NCBI RefSeq assembly: GCF_050948175.1
Contig: NC_135209.1
Span: 5,270,001 to 5,334,000 of the forward strand
Source of the DNA: Xylocopa sonorina
Lineage: Eukaryota > Arthropoda > Insecta > Hymenoptera > Apidae
DNA length: 64,000 nt
Reading direction: 5' to 3'
Part shown: positions 40,501 through 51,589 of the stretch, piece after piece
Position numbering within the stretch: position 1 is the stretch's first letter
Layout: each line of letters begins with the position of its first letter
Translations under genes and position numbers: made by a program
Notes under the pieces: generated by a model
What the model saw: only the letters and a program-made list of their open reading frames with translations
The model's database searches: none
Told to the model about the DNA's origin: nothing

Positions 40501-42225
40501 CTCTCTTCCCTCGGTTTCTCCTCTTCCTCTTCTTCATCATCCACGACGAAGTCCTCTCCGTAACGTCGATAATCTTCCTCGTAGTAAGGTTTGAAAACAT
40601 CAATCCGTTCCTCGGCCACGATCTCCACGTCGGTGGCTGAAAGCGGAAATGAAAGCCGTACGCATACACAGAGGGAGAGAGAGGGACGCTGGTATACGCG
40701 AGGGTGAAACGGGAGGCATTCTGTTTTTCTCGGCTTGGAAAAACACAATGGCCCCACTTACCGAACGCCCAGACCGTATAAACAATTCAAATCGAGCCAC
40801 GTTGGCTTCGAGGCGGTCAATCACGGCCAGTGAGACACAAAGGCTCCGGTTCAGATTGAAGAGTGCGAGGGAATTGCACACGCTCCGCGTTGTTGCTTCG
40901 CGTTGCGTGCGCGTGATCTGATCTCTCGATTGCGGAAGCGCACGTTGATTGCTCTTTGCGCGAATGCCCTGGACGTATTAAGCGAACCTCCATACGAACG
41001 GAGATCGATTGATTTCGTGCAGTTTTTACAAATTTTTATATCGAGCATGTATCAAGTATTGATTAATTCCAGTTTCTATAAGGTGGAGCGAGTCGAGGGT
41101 TGAAAGCTTAAGGGTTGACATTGAGAAATGAAAATGATGAGAGTTTCAGCACTTTTGGAAGGTTTTAACGAGTATAAAGGGTAAAGTGACTGTGGCGTTC
41201 GCAGAACTCTGCTCACGAAGATCGATCTGGGAAGTGTCTGAAACGTAGGAACCCACGCTGACAAGCTCAGATCACGGGCATCAATCTTAATGACTCCCTA
41301 ATCGGCGAAATCAATAGCAGCGACAGGTTTCATCCGTAGAAACCAATTTCAAAATCCATATTGACCAGTAGAAACTGAAATTGATGACCTGCGGTTATGC
41401 ACGTCAATCTTGATGGCTGCTGTATCTCAGAGGTCAACATTAATAATTCTCGATAATTTCAGTTCCAGTTCTCCTAAGCCAGGATGCAACTTTCAAAGAG
41501 GCAGATCTAGATACGAATGGAAATTTCACGCACGGAGAATCGTACGAACGAGGGGGGCAAAAAAAAAAAGGGTCGAAACGGTTCAGGAAAAGAGTCGACA
41601 TTGGCGAAAAATTGAAACGAAAGCCAGCGACTATTGATGAGAACGGCATTTATGGACCAGTGCGCGAATCGTAGTACCCGACGAAACCCAACGATCGACG
41701 AGCACATCGCCTCGGAAAAATCGCGTCTGGCGTGATCGATGTTCCGTCAATGAATGACGATTGATAACACGCCAGCTGCGCGAAATAAATATCACGGCTC
41801 GCGCCTTCTAGACCCTGTGAAAGTATTCCATTTCCAGTGCACAATTTACGTCGAGCGCGAACTAAACGGTACACACTTGACTTTTTATCCAGTTCGCCGC
41901 GAGATTCGTCGCACGTCCACCAAGTCGTTCCACAGTCTTCCCAACAGTGAGCCAAGAACTTTCTCGCGTGTTGGAGTTTAAGTTTCTCCGCGTGCGAGAT
42001 TTTCAAGTTGTGGCAGACGGTATCCAGTGGTGCATCCCCGCCTGCATCTTCGAACGCAGCGGGTACGTCCGGTGTTCCTTCCAATTTCAGATACTCCGCG
42101 TGTTCCGGAGATTTCTTTTGCACGAACGGCGGAAAGAGTTCGGACTTTCCAACCCACCAATCGAGTTTGTAGTATTGTCTGTCCACACTGGGGCTCCACT
42201 TGATCGCGAACGTTGACTGTTTCAT
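37189..42225 (-). CDS. Unrecognised protein-coding gene, five coding exons
   Basis: Spliced model, minus strand: join of 42225-41877, 40636-40423, 38870-38763, 38318-37933 and 37568-37189. The pieces total 1,437 nt and give one frame of 478 residues plus stop; all four junction codons are sense (Thr117, Pro188, Ser224, Arg353). Introns are about 1.24 kb, 1.55 kb, 444 bp and 364 bp, all GT-AG. The start ATG is in an ACCATGA context with an in-frame TAA 27 nt upstream. No signal peptide or obvious membrane segment is seen. An acidic run (residues about 149-156, DDEEEEEE) sits in exon 2. A basic, proline-containing linker is in exon 3. A probably helical, charged then hydrophobic segment (about 240-335) fills exon 4. 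The C-terminal part is basic and rich in Ser, Tyr and Arg. I do not recognise the family and assign no function. Exon 2 to 3 and exon 4 to 5 junctions are secure; the exon 1 donor and the exon 4 acceptor have alternatives. Confidence 0.8.
37933..38318 (-). CDS. Coding exon 4, predicted helical segment
   Basis: Encodes residues 225-352. The first part is highly charged (about 240-284, rich in Lys, Arg, Glu and Asp). A mainly aliphatic stretch follows (about 285-330: VLISSVVLETVCEEV, then FVNIAVIWALTELKIF), which looks like amphipathic helices rather than a membrane span because acidic residues interrupt it. The donor C|GTACGT after 37933 is strong and leaves one base, completed as CGT (Arg) by exon 5. 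The acceptor is less certain: GGAAG before 38318 and CGCAG 28 nt further in share the same phase, and neither has a rich pyrimidine tract. A TAA directly upstream of 38341 limits the exon on that side. Confidence 0.78.
38763..38870 (-). CDS. Coding exon 3, short basic linker
   Basis: This 108-nt exon is bounded by a strong acceptor (AATTTCTTTCAG) and a donor AG|GTTCGT. It contributes one base to codon 188, 35 full codons (residues 189-223) and two bases of codon 224. The peptide contains YLPYNQMPRPRC and then repeated Pro/Arg pairs (IPRRPRSP), a composition typical of a disordered linker or a phosphorylatable SP/RP tail. Phase and length fit the flanking exons exactly. Confidence 0.8.
40423..40636 (-). 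CDS. Coding exon 2, acidic segment
   Basis: The acceptor is a clear pyrimidine tract ending in CTTTCAG just before 40636, and the donor is CC|GTATAT after 40423. The exon starts with the last two bases of codon 117 and ends with two bases of codon 188, so it is compatible with both neighbours. It encodes residues 118-187, beginning TDVEIVAEER, with a Tyr-rich acidic stretch followed by the run DDEEEEEE and then basic KPREER. The frame stops 18 nt beyond the donor, as expected for read-through into the intron. The GAA/GAG-rich run is a likely place for length variation between individuals. Confidence 0.85.
41210..41460. repeat. Degenerate ~30-bp minisatellite, intron 1 block
   Basis: The same repeat family and the same orientation as the block at 42410-42810. 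Units of 29-32 nt start at about 41247, 41278, 41307, 41339 and 41371. Shared words include TCAATCTTAATGACT and GTAGAAACCAAT. The block lies inside intron 1 of the five-exon gene, so coding exon 1 sits between two stretches of one repeat array. Confidence 0.55.
41877..42225 (-). CDS. Coding exon 1 (start codon exon)
   Basis: Encodes residues 1-116 plus the first base of codon 117. It begins at an ATG preceded by ACC, with an in-frame TAA upstream, so the start is well placed unless an upstream coding exon splices in within the last 27 nt. The peptide starts MKQSTFAIKW, has a WW pair near residue 23 and a second Trp pair near 102, and several Cys (71, 94, 98, 105). The chosen donor is CAA|GTGTGT at 41876, which leaves one base and matches exon 2. 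The open frame continues past it, and C|GTAAAT (exon end 41850) has the same phase and is an equally plausible donor; it would add nine codons. No known domain was recognised. Confidence 0.7.
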
Positions 42226-42409
42226 GGTATTCTTCTCCTCAAGAATAGTTTACGCGAGACGTACGAGGAAAGAGAGAATGATCGTGAATTTCGTTTTCCA
42301 TTACATTTCATAGGTTACATATTAGACAAGAACGTGTCGACGGAACAGATCGATTAATTGAGTATATACTTCGAGTCCCATCGCATAAAATTATCCACGC
42401 CTCCGAAGA

Positions 42410-42810
42410 TTCACAGTAGGAAGAGACTTTTCACGGAGATCGATTTAAATGGTCCTCGAAATCATAGGAACTCTTAGATTCGATAACTCTTGGATCATGG
42501 AAATCCAATACGAATGACTGCCGCTCGTGGAAAGCAATCTCAACGACTTCACCTCCGTGGAGGAACCAATCTGAACTTGTAGAAATCTATAGTGACGACC
42601 CTAGGGTGATAGGAACCCGCACTGGCGACAGCGAGTTATAGATATCGATCTTAATGACTACCAAGCCTCGTGATCGTTGATATCGGATGCTCTGGATCGA
42701 TTTCAGCGGTCCTCCGATCGTGGAGACCCGCTGTAATAATCACTCGCAAGCTGTTGAAAGTTTATGACTGTGGTTCTCGAGTTTAATGACTTTCGAGTTA
42801 GGGAAACTTG
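42410..42810. repeat. Degenerate ~30-bp minisatellite, 5' flank block
   Basis: About ten diverged units in tandem, read on the plus strand. The clearest are GGAAATCCAATACGAATGAC... and GGAAAGCAATCTCAACGACT..., each 30 nt and ending CGT. Later units include a core ATCTTAATGACTACC. Typical form: GGAAAYCAAT, then CTTAATGACT, then about ten variable bases ending in CGT. It lies just upstream of the start codon exon of the minus-strand gene, so it may overlap its promoter or 5' UTR. Confidence 0.6.
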
Positions 42811-44112
42811 CGCTAATTATGTTAGATTATAAATACTAGTCTATGCAAAAGTCCTTCACTCATTATGGATGCCCAGATTATCCGAAGATAAAATAATATT
42901 TCCACTTCTGAGGAACGAAGACACGACTCGTATCGAGATGGACGAGTCAGAGCAATCGGATCAAACAGAGGAATCAGTATTCCATGGTGAATGCAATCGA
43001 TGGAGCCAAATTGTTTGGTAATTAAGACACGATTGTCACGTACGTGAATCCTATCAATATCCTGGATCCGCGTGCGTGTGATACAAAGTGACACGTCTCG
43101 GCGATCAAGAGGATCGCGATCGAACATCGACGCGTGTGCAGCTTGGCCCCGCGATTAATTCCTCGCGAGTGCACCGCCAGTTGTTTAACAAAACGCACGA
43201 AGACCATAAATTAACGGCTGTCCTATTAACGGGACTGTCCTGCGAGGACAATGCGTGCATTACCAGTTGGCGATAACGCGTAAATCGTAATTAAATGCGG
43301 TAATTAAGCGCGGCGAACGCGCTAAGTCTGCGGGATGAACGAAACTGGTAATCGTCGTTGATGGAACCTGTCGATGAGCACTCTTTGGGTAGCAAAGTGA
43401 TTTCGTTTTTTTCAATTTTTGCTCGGTTTACCCTTTGGACATTTTTATACGCGAACAGGTGCCCGGATAAAATTATTAGAACGCGTTGCATAAAATTTCA
43501 GCCGTTTTAATTACCAACGCGGCACATATATTTTCGTAACACATCAACCAACTTACAAATTGACTTTTAACGAGGTTAATTAAATACGATAATTTCCTGA
43601 GAAGTGGAACAAAGCACCTGCTCGATATTGGACCCGCGGGAGTTAATTCAACGTACAAGCAGAATTTATTCCGGTCAACTATGAAACAACCGAATAAATT
43701 TAACTTAATTTCGGCTCCCCTCTATCCGTAAATAACGTTACGAGCGAGGCACGCGGATATTTCACGTCGCGCGCCGCTTTTCTTGTACATGACGAGAAAA
43801 AAAAAATCGAACGAAGGGGGATCGGTGTTTGTAATTCTTGCGATTTGGAAACCGTGCCACGCGATCGTAAATATTGACGGAACAAAAGTGCAATTAAAAA
43901 TTGTTTCGTCGGATCGAAACGATAACGTAGATTGGACACGCGCGCGAGCGCAAAAAAAAGGAAAAAACACGGTGAAAGAACCGAATGGAAAATCAAGAAA
44001 GAATCGAAAATACGCGTCAGTGCTAATTGACGCGCGTCCCGATTCGGTCGGCCGAACGAAGGGATGAAAAATCGAGTCGGCCTCGACTTTGTCGTTCGAA
44101 CGCCGAACGTCA

Positions 44113-44231
44113 GCTTAATTTATCTCATTAGGGGACAGAATCGAGCTTAATTCGCTCCCATCAAAAATGGAATTACGCTTAATTCATAGCCGGCCTCGCC
44201 TCGAACGCGTCGGGTAAACGAAATTAATTAG
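44113..44231. promoter_or_regulatory. Helically phased TAATT homeodomain-like cluster
   Basis: GCTTAATT occurs at 44113, 44145 and 44177, exactly 32 bp apart (about three helical turns). A CATTAG lies between the first two, and AATTAATTAG is at 44222-44231. TAATT cores are typical homeodomain sites. Regulatory function is inferred from spacing only. Confidence 0.35.
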
Positions 44232-44721
44232 TGTAAAAACGGAAACAAATTTGCCAGCTATACTGCGAACGCTGCGAGCCCGATGACGGACGCTGGTTTT
44301 TAAAATTACGCTCGATCGATTGGCAGGCTGACGCGAATAGAAACGCGTACGTTTCCAGTGATCTAGAAGCGAAGGAACAAAATGTCGACAGTGAAGGAAA
44401 ATTAGCCAGCATCAGATTTAATTTAAATAAATTATATTTTAAATCATTCTCTCGCTCGACGTTTAATCACGACGAACATTATACGAGATTGTTACGCGAT
44501 AGAAAAGAAGAGAAAAAATTGCACGCAAATGCCAGTATCAGTCGGGGAAATCGATAAACTGGCTGGTGTATCGGATTAACGAATCATAATCGCATTAGTA
44601 GCGCACTATCGGACTAAAAAATAGTTACCAAAGCCCTCGAAAGAGGTTCAACGGTTTCCAATGCGTTCCCCTTTTTCGTTTAGTGTATTTGTTCTGTTAT
44701 TTTATTATATCGGATGCAGGA

Positions 44722-44738
44722 TTTTTTTTTTTTTTTTT
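44722..44738. repeat. Poly-T tract (T17)
   Basis: Uninterrupted run of 17 T. Confidence 0.85.
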
Positions 44739-47700
44739 AATTACTGCAACTCGACATTGATCGAGGAAATTTCGCCCGGAGGATTACACGAGTCGAAGAC
44801 AGAGGCCACGTTGAACGCGTTAATATGAAAGAACCAGCACTCGCCTGCCAAGAGACGTTACCCACGTTCTGGCGGATATTCAAATTTTCTTACAATTTCA
44901 GGATCCCTGCCCCCCATACCTCTATCAAGTTGCCCGCGCGGCAATTTAAGTCTCCCGTTGGGATTCGCGACATTTTCGGCGGATTTGCAGGCTTGTTAGC
45001 CGAGTTCCCTCGGATATAATGCAGGCGACGCTAAACTCGACTCGTTCCAGTTTCGCGGACACGGTGATTCCTTTGAAAATTGCGCTTGTCAACGGTGGCG
45101 CGAGTTCGCGGGGGCACGTCCACCAGCCAACGGAAATAGCTGGGACGGGGAAGCTTGCGCTGCCACCCCCGTCCATGTTGTCCGCGTTTCGTTTCTCGGC
45201 TTCGCCGCGTTAATAAAGGAGACGCGGGCCCGCCTTCGGGTTCAACAGAATAATTATTATGACTTGTTGAATTGTTAATGTCGCTTTCCTCGCGATGATT
45301 AACGGTGCCGGTGATAATGGAATTGCGGTAATGTTATTATCTCTTAATTGGACGGTGCTGTTTTGTTCGAGGTACACGGCTGGTTAATTGCGACATTTTC
45401 TTTGGAGTGGAACGTAATTAAGTACCGATGATAACTTGTTTCTCTGCTGGCCACTGTTCTATGGGGTATGGAAGGTACGCGAGTACGAATTTCTTTCCAC
45501 GTCCACGTATGAATCCATACTGTGCGTAAACAGAGCATCGTTAGTCTCGCGACTAATTGCGAATCGCCATCCATCGAGAAATCCCCAACTCCGTTTCGTC
45601 CATAACAAAGGTCTTTGATTCGATTGGGCCGTTCGATGGACTAGCACCCGACAAGCTCGCAGCTCCTACCACGACAAAGGAACCCTAATTCCAGCTAGGC
45701 GTATCTACTCGCAACACGTCCACGTGTCAGCATCAATCCTCTTAACCTCTTGCAAAATGTTTCGATCGCAGACCCCCCCGAGCGATCGATCCGTGAGTCA
45801 TTAAACGCCACAGGGAATTTTAGAGTCGAACGGAGATACACGAAAAGGACTGAAAACGTTAGCAATTCGTCCTGTTCTAGCAGGAAGTGAATCTCTGAAG
45901 TGTATCTCGAAATCGCGTTAACGAAACACGAGCAGCGAGCACGGGGTGTTCCTTTGATAATCTGTAGAAGGCCGTTCATCATTTAATTAACGAGATACAA
46001 ACACGTCTTCCTCGCGGATCTAATAAGAAGCCGGTAAGTTCTGGGGTTACCTTTCAAACGGAGGCGAACGGTAACTCTAACGGCGGCTTAATAAACTTTA
46101 TAATTTCGCATTGTGCTCGTTAAAACAATTCCCTCGGAGTCTTCGCGGAAGATCGATCGCGTCTCGTTTTTACGTCGATTTTTCCCCGCTTTTCCGTTGC
46201 TTCCACGGATGAGCTGGCCAATCTATCAGACGGGATACCTGCACGGTGAACATTTATCTTTATACAGCGGAATTCTGTTTGGCTGATTTGATGGTTTTCG
46301 GCTGAAAGAAAGTTGAGAAATTGAGAGATCGGAAAGGTGGAAGGTAGCGATTAAATCATCGTCGATCCAACCACTTCGTAGGGATGATACAATATTATAT
46401 ATCCAAACGATCCAACTCTCCGTGAATCATTGTGGTGTTGATAAACGCATTGAAAGCATCGACGACGAGCCACTGACGTTTTCATTATCGGACATCGGTC
46501 ACGGAATCGAAACGGCGACAATTTTTCGCGTAACGGTGGAAAGTTTGCCCTGCGAACAAGCTGATACAAACTTTCCCTCTGTTTTCTCTGTGGCGTGCAA
46601 TTAAAAAGCCCTCGACGCAAAACACCGTCCCGCGGAGAACTCCTTCACCGCTTTGTCCTCCATCGGCGAACCGCGCTCCTCTATTTTCCACGCGCAGTCC
46701 CTTTGTCGCGTTTTACCTCGCGCTTCCGGTTGCCCGCGGAAACACGTATGTACGTATATGCGTTGGCTAGGCGAATTTACGGAACAATCGCGACGAACGA
46801 GGCGGTCGAACAGGTTATACGAAAATTTAAACAGAATTTCTCGAAAATATGTAAACCCGACTCGTTAACTCTGGATTTTACGTAGTACGAAGTTACCTAA
46901 TTTTCTTTTTTTTTTACTATTATTTCACAACATAGGAACGAAAATCAGTATTCCGCTGGGAGCACGGGGAAGAGGCCAGGTGTGTCGATCCAGGATTAAT
47001 TACATAAATTTGCATAGGTCGGGACATGAATTTTTTATCATATTCCCGTAGTTCGGATATGTGGCAGAAGTTGCCAGTGAAAACAAGTGATAGTGCCTGA
47101 CATAATTTTAAATAAATTAGATACGCTATTCGAACACCGCGTACTTGTCGAGGACATCGGTGAAACTAAGGCTCGCGGTGGCAGTTGGAATGAAAACGCG
47201 TACGGGGGAACGTAGTTTTACACGACTCGAGAGCGACTGTTAACAGAACCATTCAACCCACCTTCTCGGTTGAAATCACTTCGCACAGCCAATCGAGAGT
47301 CAATACTGTTGGTTGACGTTAATTTGTCAGCGAACGTACGTCCGGCGCCCAGGCCGTCGGGAACACGTCGAGCGACGTAGGGCCCTCGCGGGGCGGAACT
47401 CGGCTCGTGAGTAGCCGGTTTAAATGACATTCAAAGCTGAAAGCAAACTAATCTAAGTTTTAGTCGACACACGTAGAAGCTGGCTGCAAGGTGGAAACTC
47501 GAGATGAAGAGAGAAAGGGTGAGAGCTTCCCGGTAGCTGAAAGCAAGCAGGCCGGAGAGCTTGAACGTCGAACAAAATTGCACCTGAGCAATTGACTGGG
47601 AGCACTTAAGGCACGAGCCAGTGCCCATCGATTCCGTGAAGGTGTGACGTGCCCGATTATCGAATGCACCTGCTACGGCTCGATCGATCAACCGCCCACT

Positions 47701-50700
47701 CTCTCCTGCTCTCTTTCTCTTCCTGGTTTCATCCTTGTCGAGCAACTTCGAAACCGCTTTAAATTTCCTACGAAAATATTTATTGGATCTCATATCGGGA
47801 GATCTGACAGCAAGGTAGATTCGTCTTTGCTACTGGTCCCGCGTACCTGCGATGGGATTAATCGAGAACAGCTTGGTCTAACTGTACCTGCCAATAAGGA
47901 GGATCCGCTTTGGGCTAATAAAATTAATTTGAAAACGCTTGAACCGTCCGATTGGTATATTTATGGAATCAAGATCTAAATACTTATTGCAATAAAATCA
48001 GCCGAAACGGATATTGAACCTCTTACTACGAAAATATAATATTCATGCATCTCTCAAGTCGGAAGCATCCAGTATAAGCAATATCCGCGGTGGAAACTAG
48101 CTCCTGAAAGCGTTTTACATATTCTGCGAAAATAACAAATTGTAGTTCAACCAGTTTTATCCATAGATACTCCACAGTTTCGAGCCTCTCTACCTGAAAC
48201 ACATTCATTAGTTTTTTTCACTTCTCTCTTCCAAAAAAGGTATTAGCCTTTCATTATCGTTTTACCGTTCTTCGTCTACTTCTTTTTTTTTCTTCTTCGT
48301 GGCACAATATCGTTCGCTTAACTGGATCACGGTCCTGTCTCGTCGTGGAATGAAATTTTTCGCCCGATGTTAATCGCTGGCGGGTCGAACGCGCCCGATC
48401 CTCGATGTCTGCCGCGAGAAGTTTGGCGCGCTTTTCCCCTCGACTTCCGGTCCCTTCGTACGTGGCCCAATTTAATGAGAGTCGCCAACGTGCGAGCGAA
48501 GCAATTTTCCCGCGACCGTTCCGTGGATACCCTGCCGCGGAACTTGCGGACTTTATGTGGGCAGAAGTTGGAAAAACGAAACGAGCTTCGCGATTCGAAA
48601 CTGCCTAGTAATTATCGCGAAACGAAGAGGAGAAAATGAATCATTCTCAACGAACCGTTCGGGGAAGTTTTGAAAAATGTTTCGAAGAAACCTATTTGAA
48701 ATTGAAATTCTAATGACTGCTATGAAATGAGAGGAAATATACATATATGTATCGTTAATTCGCGTGAATACAGTGAAATTTCAACGAACCGTCCTAGGCT
48801 CATTTGAAACACAAATCAAGCGGAATAATTGAATGGCAGGAGACGCGCGAACTTTACCTCGAGCTATGGATTAGCTTTCCAGAATAATATCGTCTGGATT
48901 AACGGTTGTAAAATGTATTAAAAGTTCTTTCGAACATCCAACTTCAATTCGAGTTCCAAAGAGAAGTTCATTTAAAATTTATTGAAAAATAAACGATCAG
49001 ACGTAGAAATTGAAAGTTTGATGTTTTCGTTGTGAGTTTCAATGCGAATTACGAGGAAAAATAACGCTAGAGAAATTGCTATTTTTATGAAATAATAGTC
49101 AATTTGCTGTCGTACATATTTTCCACTTTTTCATACTTTTGTAGCGCGTGTCCATTTCTGCTTGTATTTGGTGGCTACGTGGTGCAGATTTTCGGAGTGC
49201 TTCTATTTTGGCAACGTTTGAACCACTTCCCGCAACATTTTTAGCCCTTGTCGAGTGAAATTTTTTTTTGAAACTTGCATATTGATCATACCTTTTCGTC
49301 CGCCACAGCACTTTCATAAATATTTCTCAACATTTTTCACATTCGTTCGTCCACTACTGGAAAACGGGGACCGTCAAAGTTAAATTCCATTTGATGCCGA
49401 AAAAATTAACAATTTGTTATAAAAATATCAACGATGAAATTGAACACGCGTAAAAATACCAAAACGAGTTTCAAACAAACATTAATACCGAATCCGATGG
49501 TATTTTATTTATTTTGAGGAAAAAAGAGTAATAAAAGGATCTGAACAAACAAATTTCATAGGAGATCCGAAACTATCGTTACGGAAGAAGTCGATTAATT
49601 ACTTCCCGTACGGAGGAAAATTTCATTACCAAAGTAAGACACTGATGACGCCAGAGGTCGGCGAATTGTGCACACAGCGAAGAGTGATTAACTAAACGGG
49701 TTAATTTTAATACATCCACCGAACGGACGTTCCCTTAGAGGCATCACTCGTCGACTTTCACCTGTACGCGAAAAGATTAAGACGATCTCGTTAAATTATC
49801 TCTCCGCTATGGAAGTTCCCGTGAAAATCTCCTTCCGCGATCGTTATTCTTTCCACTTTTTATCCAGCCTTCTCCTCTGTCGTTTTCGCCTGTCGGCTCT
49901 CGACTCCTCTCTCCCCTTTTTCATTTTTCATTTTCATTATTCTTTGCAGCTAACAAGCTTCCTGCTGGTCCTTTTGAATTTTGATCTCTTTTCATGTAAA
50001 ATTCCCCCTCGCCCACCAGCCCAACCCCTCGCGTACTTTACCGCCGCACCTACTCGTCCGTCCTTCTCGTTTCGTTCTTCCTTACACACACGATCCGCTT
50101 ACACGTTCCCACTCTCTCTTTCTCTCCTCGTCTCGCATCCCATCGTCCACAGGCATCCTTCACATCGCCCCTCACCCCTGTCCCTTTGTCTTCCCCTTTG
50201 AAAACCACCGCGGTTGCGATTACGTTTGTTTGCGGTGGCCCGCGAAATTTTACCAATGCACTCCCTCTTTCTCTCTCCCTTTACCCACGCTTTATTTTCG
50301 GCGCGACGACCCTCGAATAATGCACCCTCGGTTAACTCGCGGTCGTTAAACGCTCGCAAAAGGTAAAAAACCGGTGGCCAAATCGTTTGGTAAATGAGTC
50401 GTTGGATAAGCGAACACGCTGCCAGAGAGGAGCGCGCGCGATTGTGATCAACCATGTAAATCACGCGGTTGCCCGGGTGATTTGCATTAATTTCGTTAAT
50501 CGCTTGGGAATCGTGAACTAAAAATACCCTACGAAGCGTGTGAATAATTTAAAATATTCGTACATGTAAATTAGATCGCTTTCAACTTAGTACTTTTAGT
50601 CACTTCATTTCTTCGATTTTCGTAAGAAACAGGAGATAGAGAAGCTCGCGATTCTCGCGAGAGCATTCTCTTTCGCGAATCAAATTATCTCGCCTCGATG

Positions 50701-51455
50701 TTTCCCAACTTTCAAGGATCTCTCGCAGGTTTCGTGCTGGGGGAAATTTAGCCCAGAAGAAGGTAATTAGCGAGTCGTCGGCCGTCGGTGTAACAGAGCA
50801 AACTGTGCCAAGTCCACTTTTTCTACGAGCACTCGGAGACGTGAAACGTTGAAAACGAGTGCCGCCGGCTCGTAAGAATCCGTTTGTGCTCGTCCAAAAA
50901 TTCACTCTTCAATTACCGTATATTAACAGCCGGAGTATCGTATGAATCATCGGATAGATTTACGAATAATTAGCAGTAAAAGAATTGCGAATGTTTTGTT
51001 GAAACTTGCAGTAGCTAAAAAAGAATTTCCGTAGAAGCTACGGGATCTGACGGGAAATTGCCGGACGTGGCTCGATTTCCTAGGGTCATGGGGCGTCCAA
51101 GAGGCAACGATCGTTCGCGTTTCGCGCACGTCCACGCGCAAACAGCACCGAGCGGCTGTGTAACGGCGAGCGAAACCACGATACCAGCCTTCGGCCACGA
51201 CTTGGCCGAAGTTGCAAACTACGGATTCCATCGCCGTTGCGGTCGCTGGCAACTATACCGATTTAATTGGGAGCAACACTCCACGCATCCCTGTCCCACC
51301 CTCAGAAATTTAATACCAATATCGCTCGGTCGATTGCACGCGCGATTGCTATGCGCGGCTTCGCGCGACCCGGCGTCAAGCTTGCGGAGCTCCGGAGGAC
51401 CTTTTTAGGCGAGGGTCGAGAGTTGTGCGGTTGATTATCCGCCTTGATTACGGTC

Positions 51456-51492
51456 TATACATATATATATATATATGTGTATACGTATACAC
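51456..51492. repeat. (AT)n microsatellite
   Basis: An AT dinucleotide run followed by TGTGTATACGTATAC; alternating purine-pyrimidine throughout. Confidence 0.85.
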
Positions 51493-51563
51493 GAATCAGA
51501 GTAAATACACGTATCTGGCTGTGCAAGTTTTCTCAACCATATTTTCTAATACCTTCCGTGCTG

Positions 51564-51589
51564 TTTTTTTTTTTTTTTTTTTTTTTTTT
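51564..51589. repeat. Poly-T tract (T26)
   Basis: Uninterrupted run of 26 T, the longest homopolymer in the window. No retroposon body was recognised beside it. Confidence 0.9.

Noticed and set aside
47644..47979. 111-codon plus-strand frame followed by AATAAA
   Set aside because: An AATAAA soon after the stop is suggestive, but no convincing acceptor, domain or partner exon was found.
49850..49970. Strong pyrimidine tract ending TTTGCAG on the plus strand
   Set aside because: It resembles an acceptor, but it lies at the start of a 450-bp pyrimidine-rich block and no coding exon follows.
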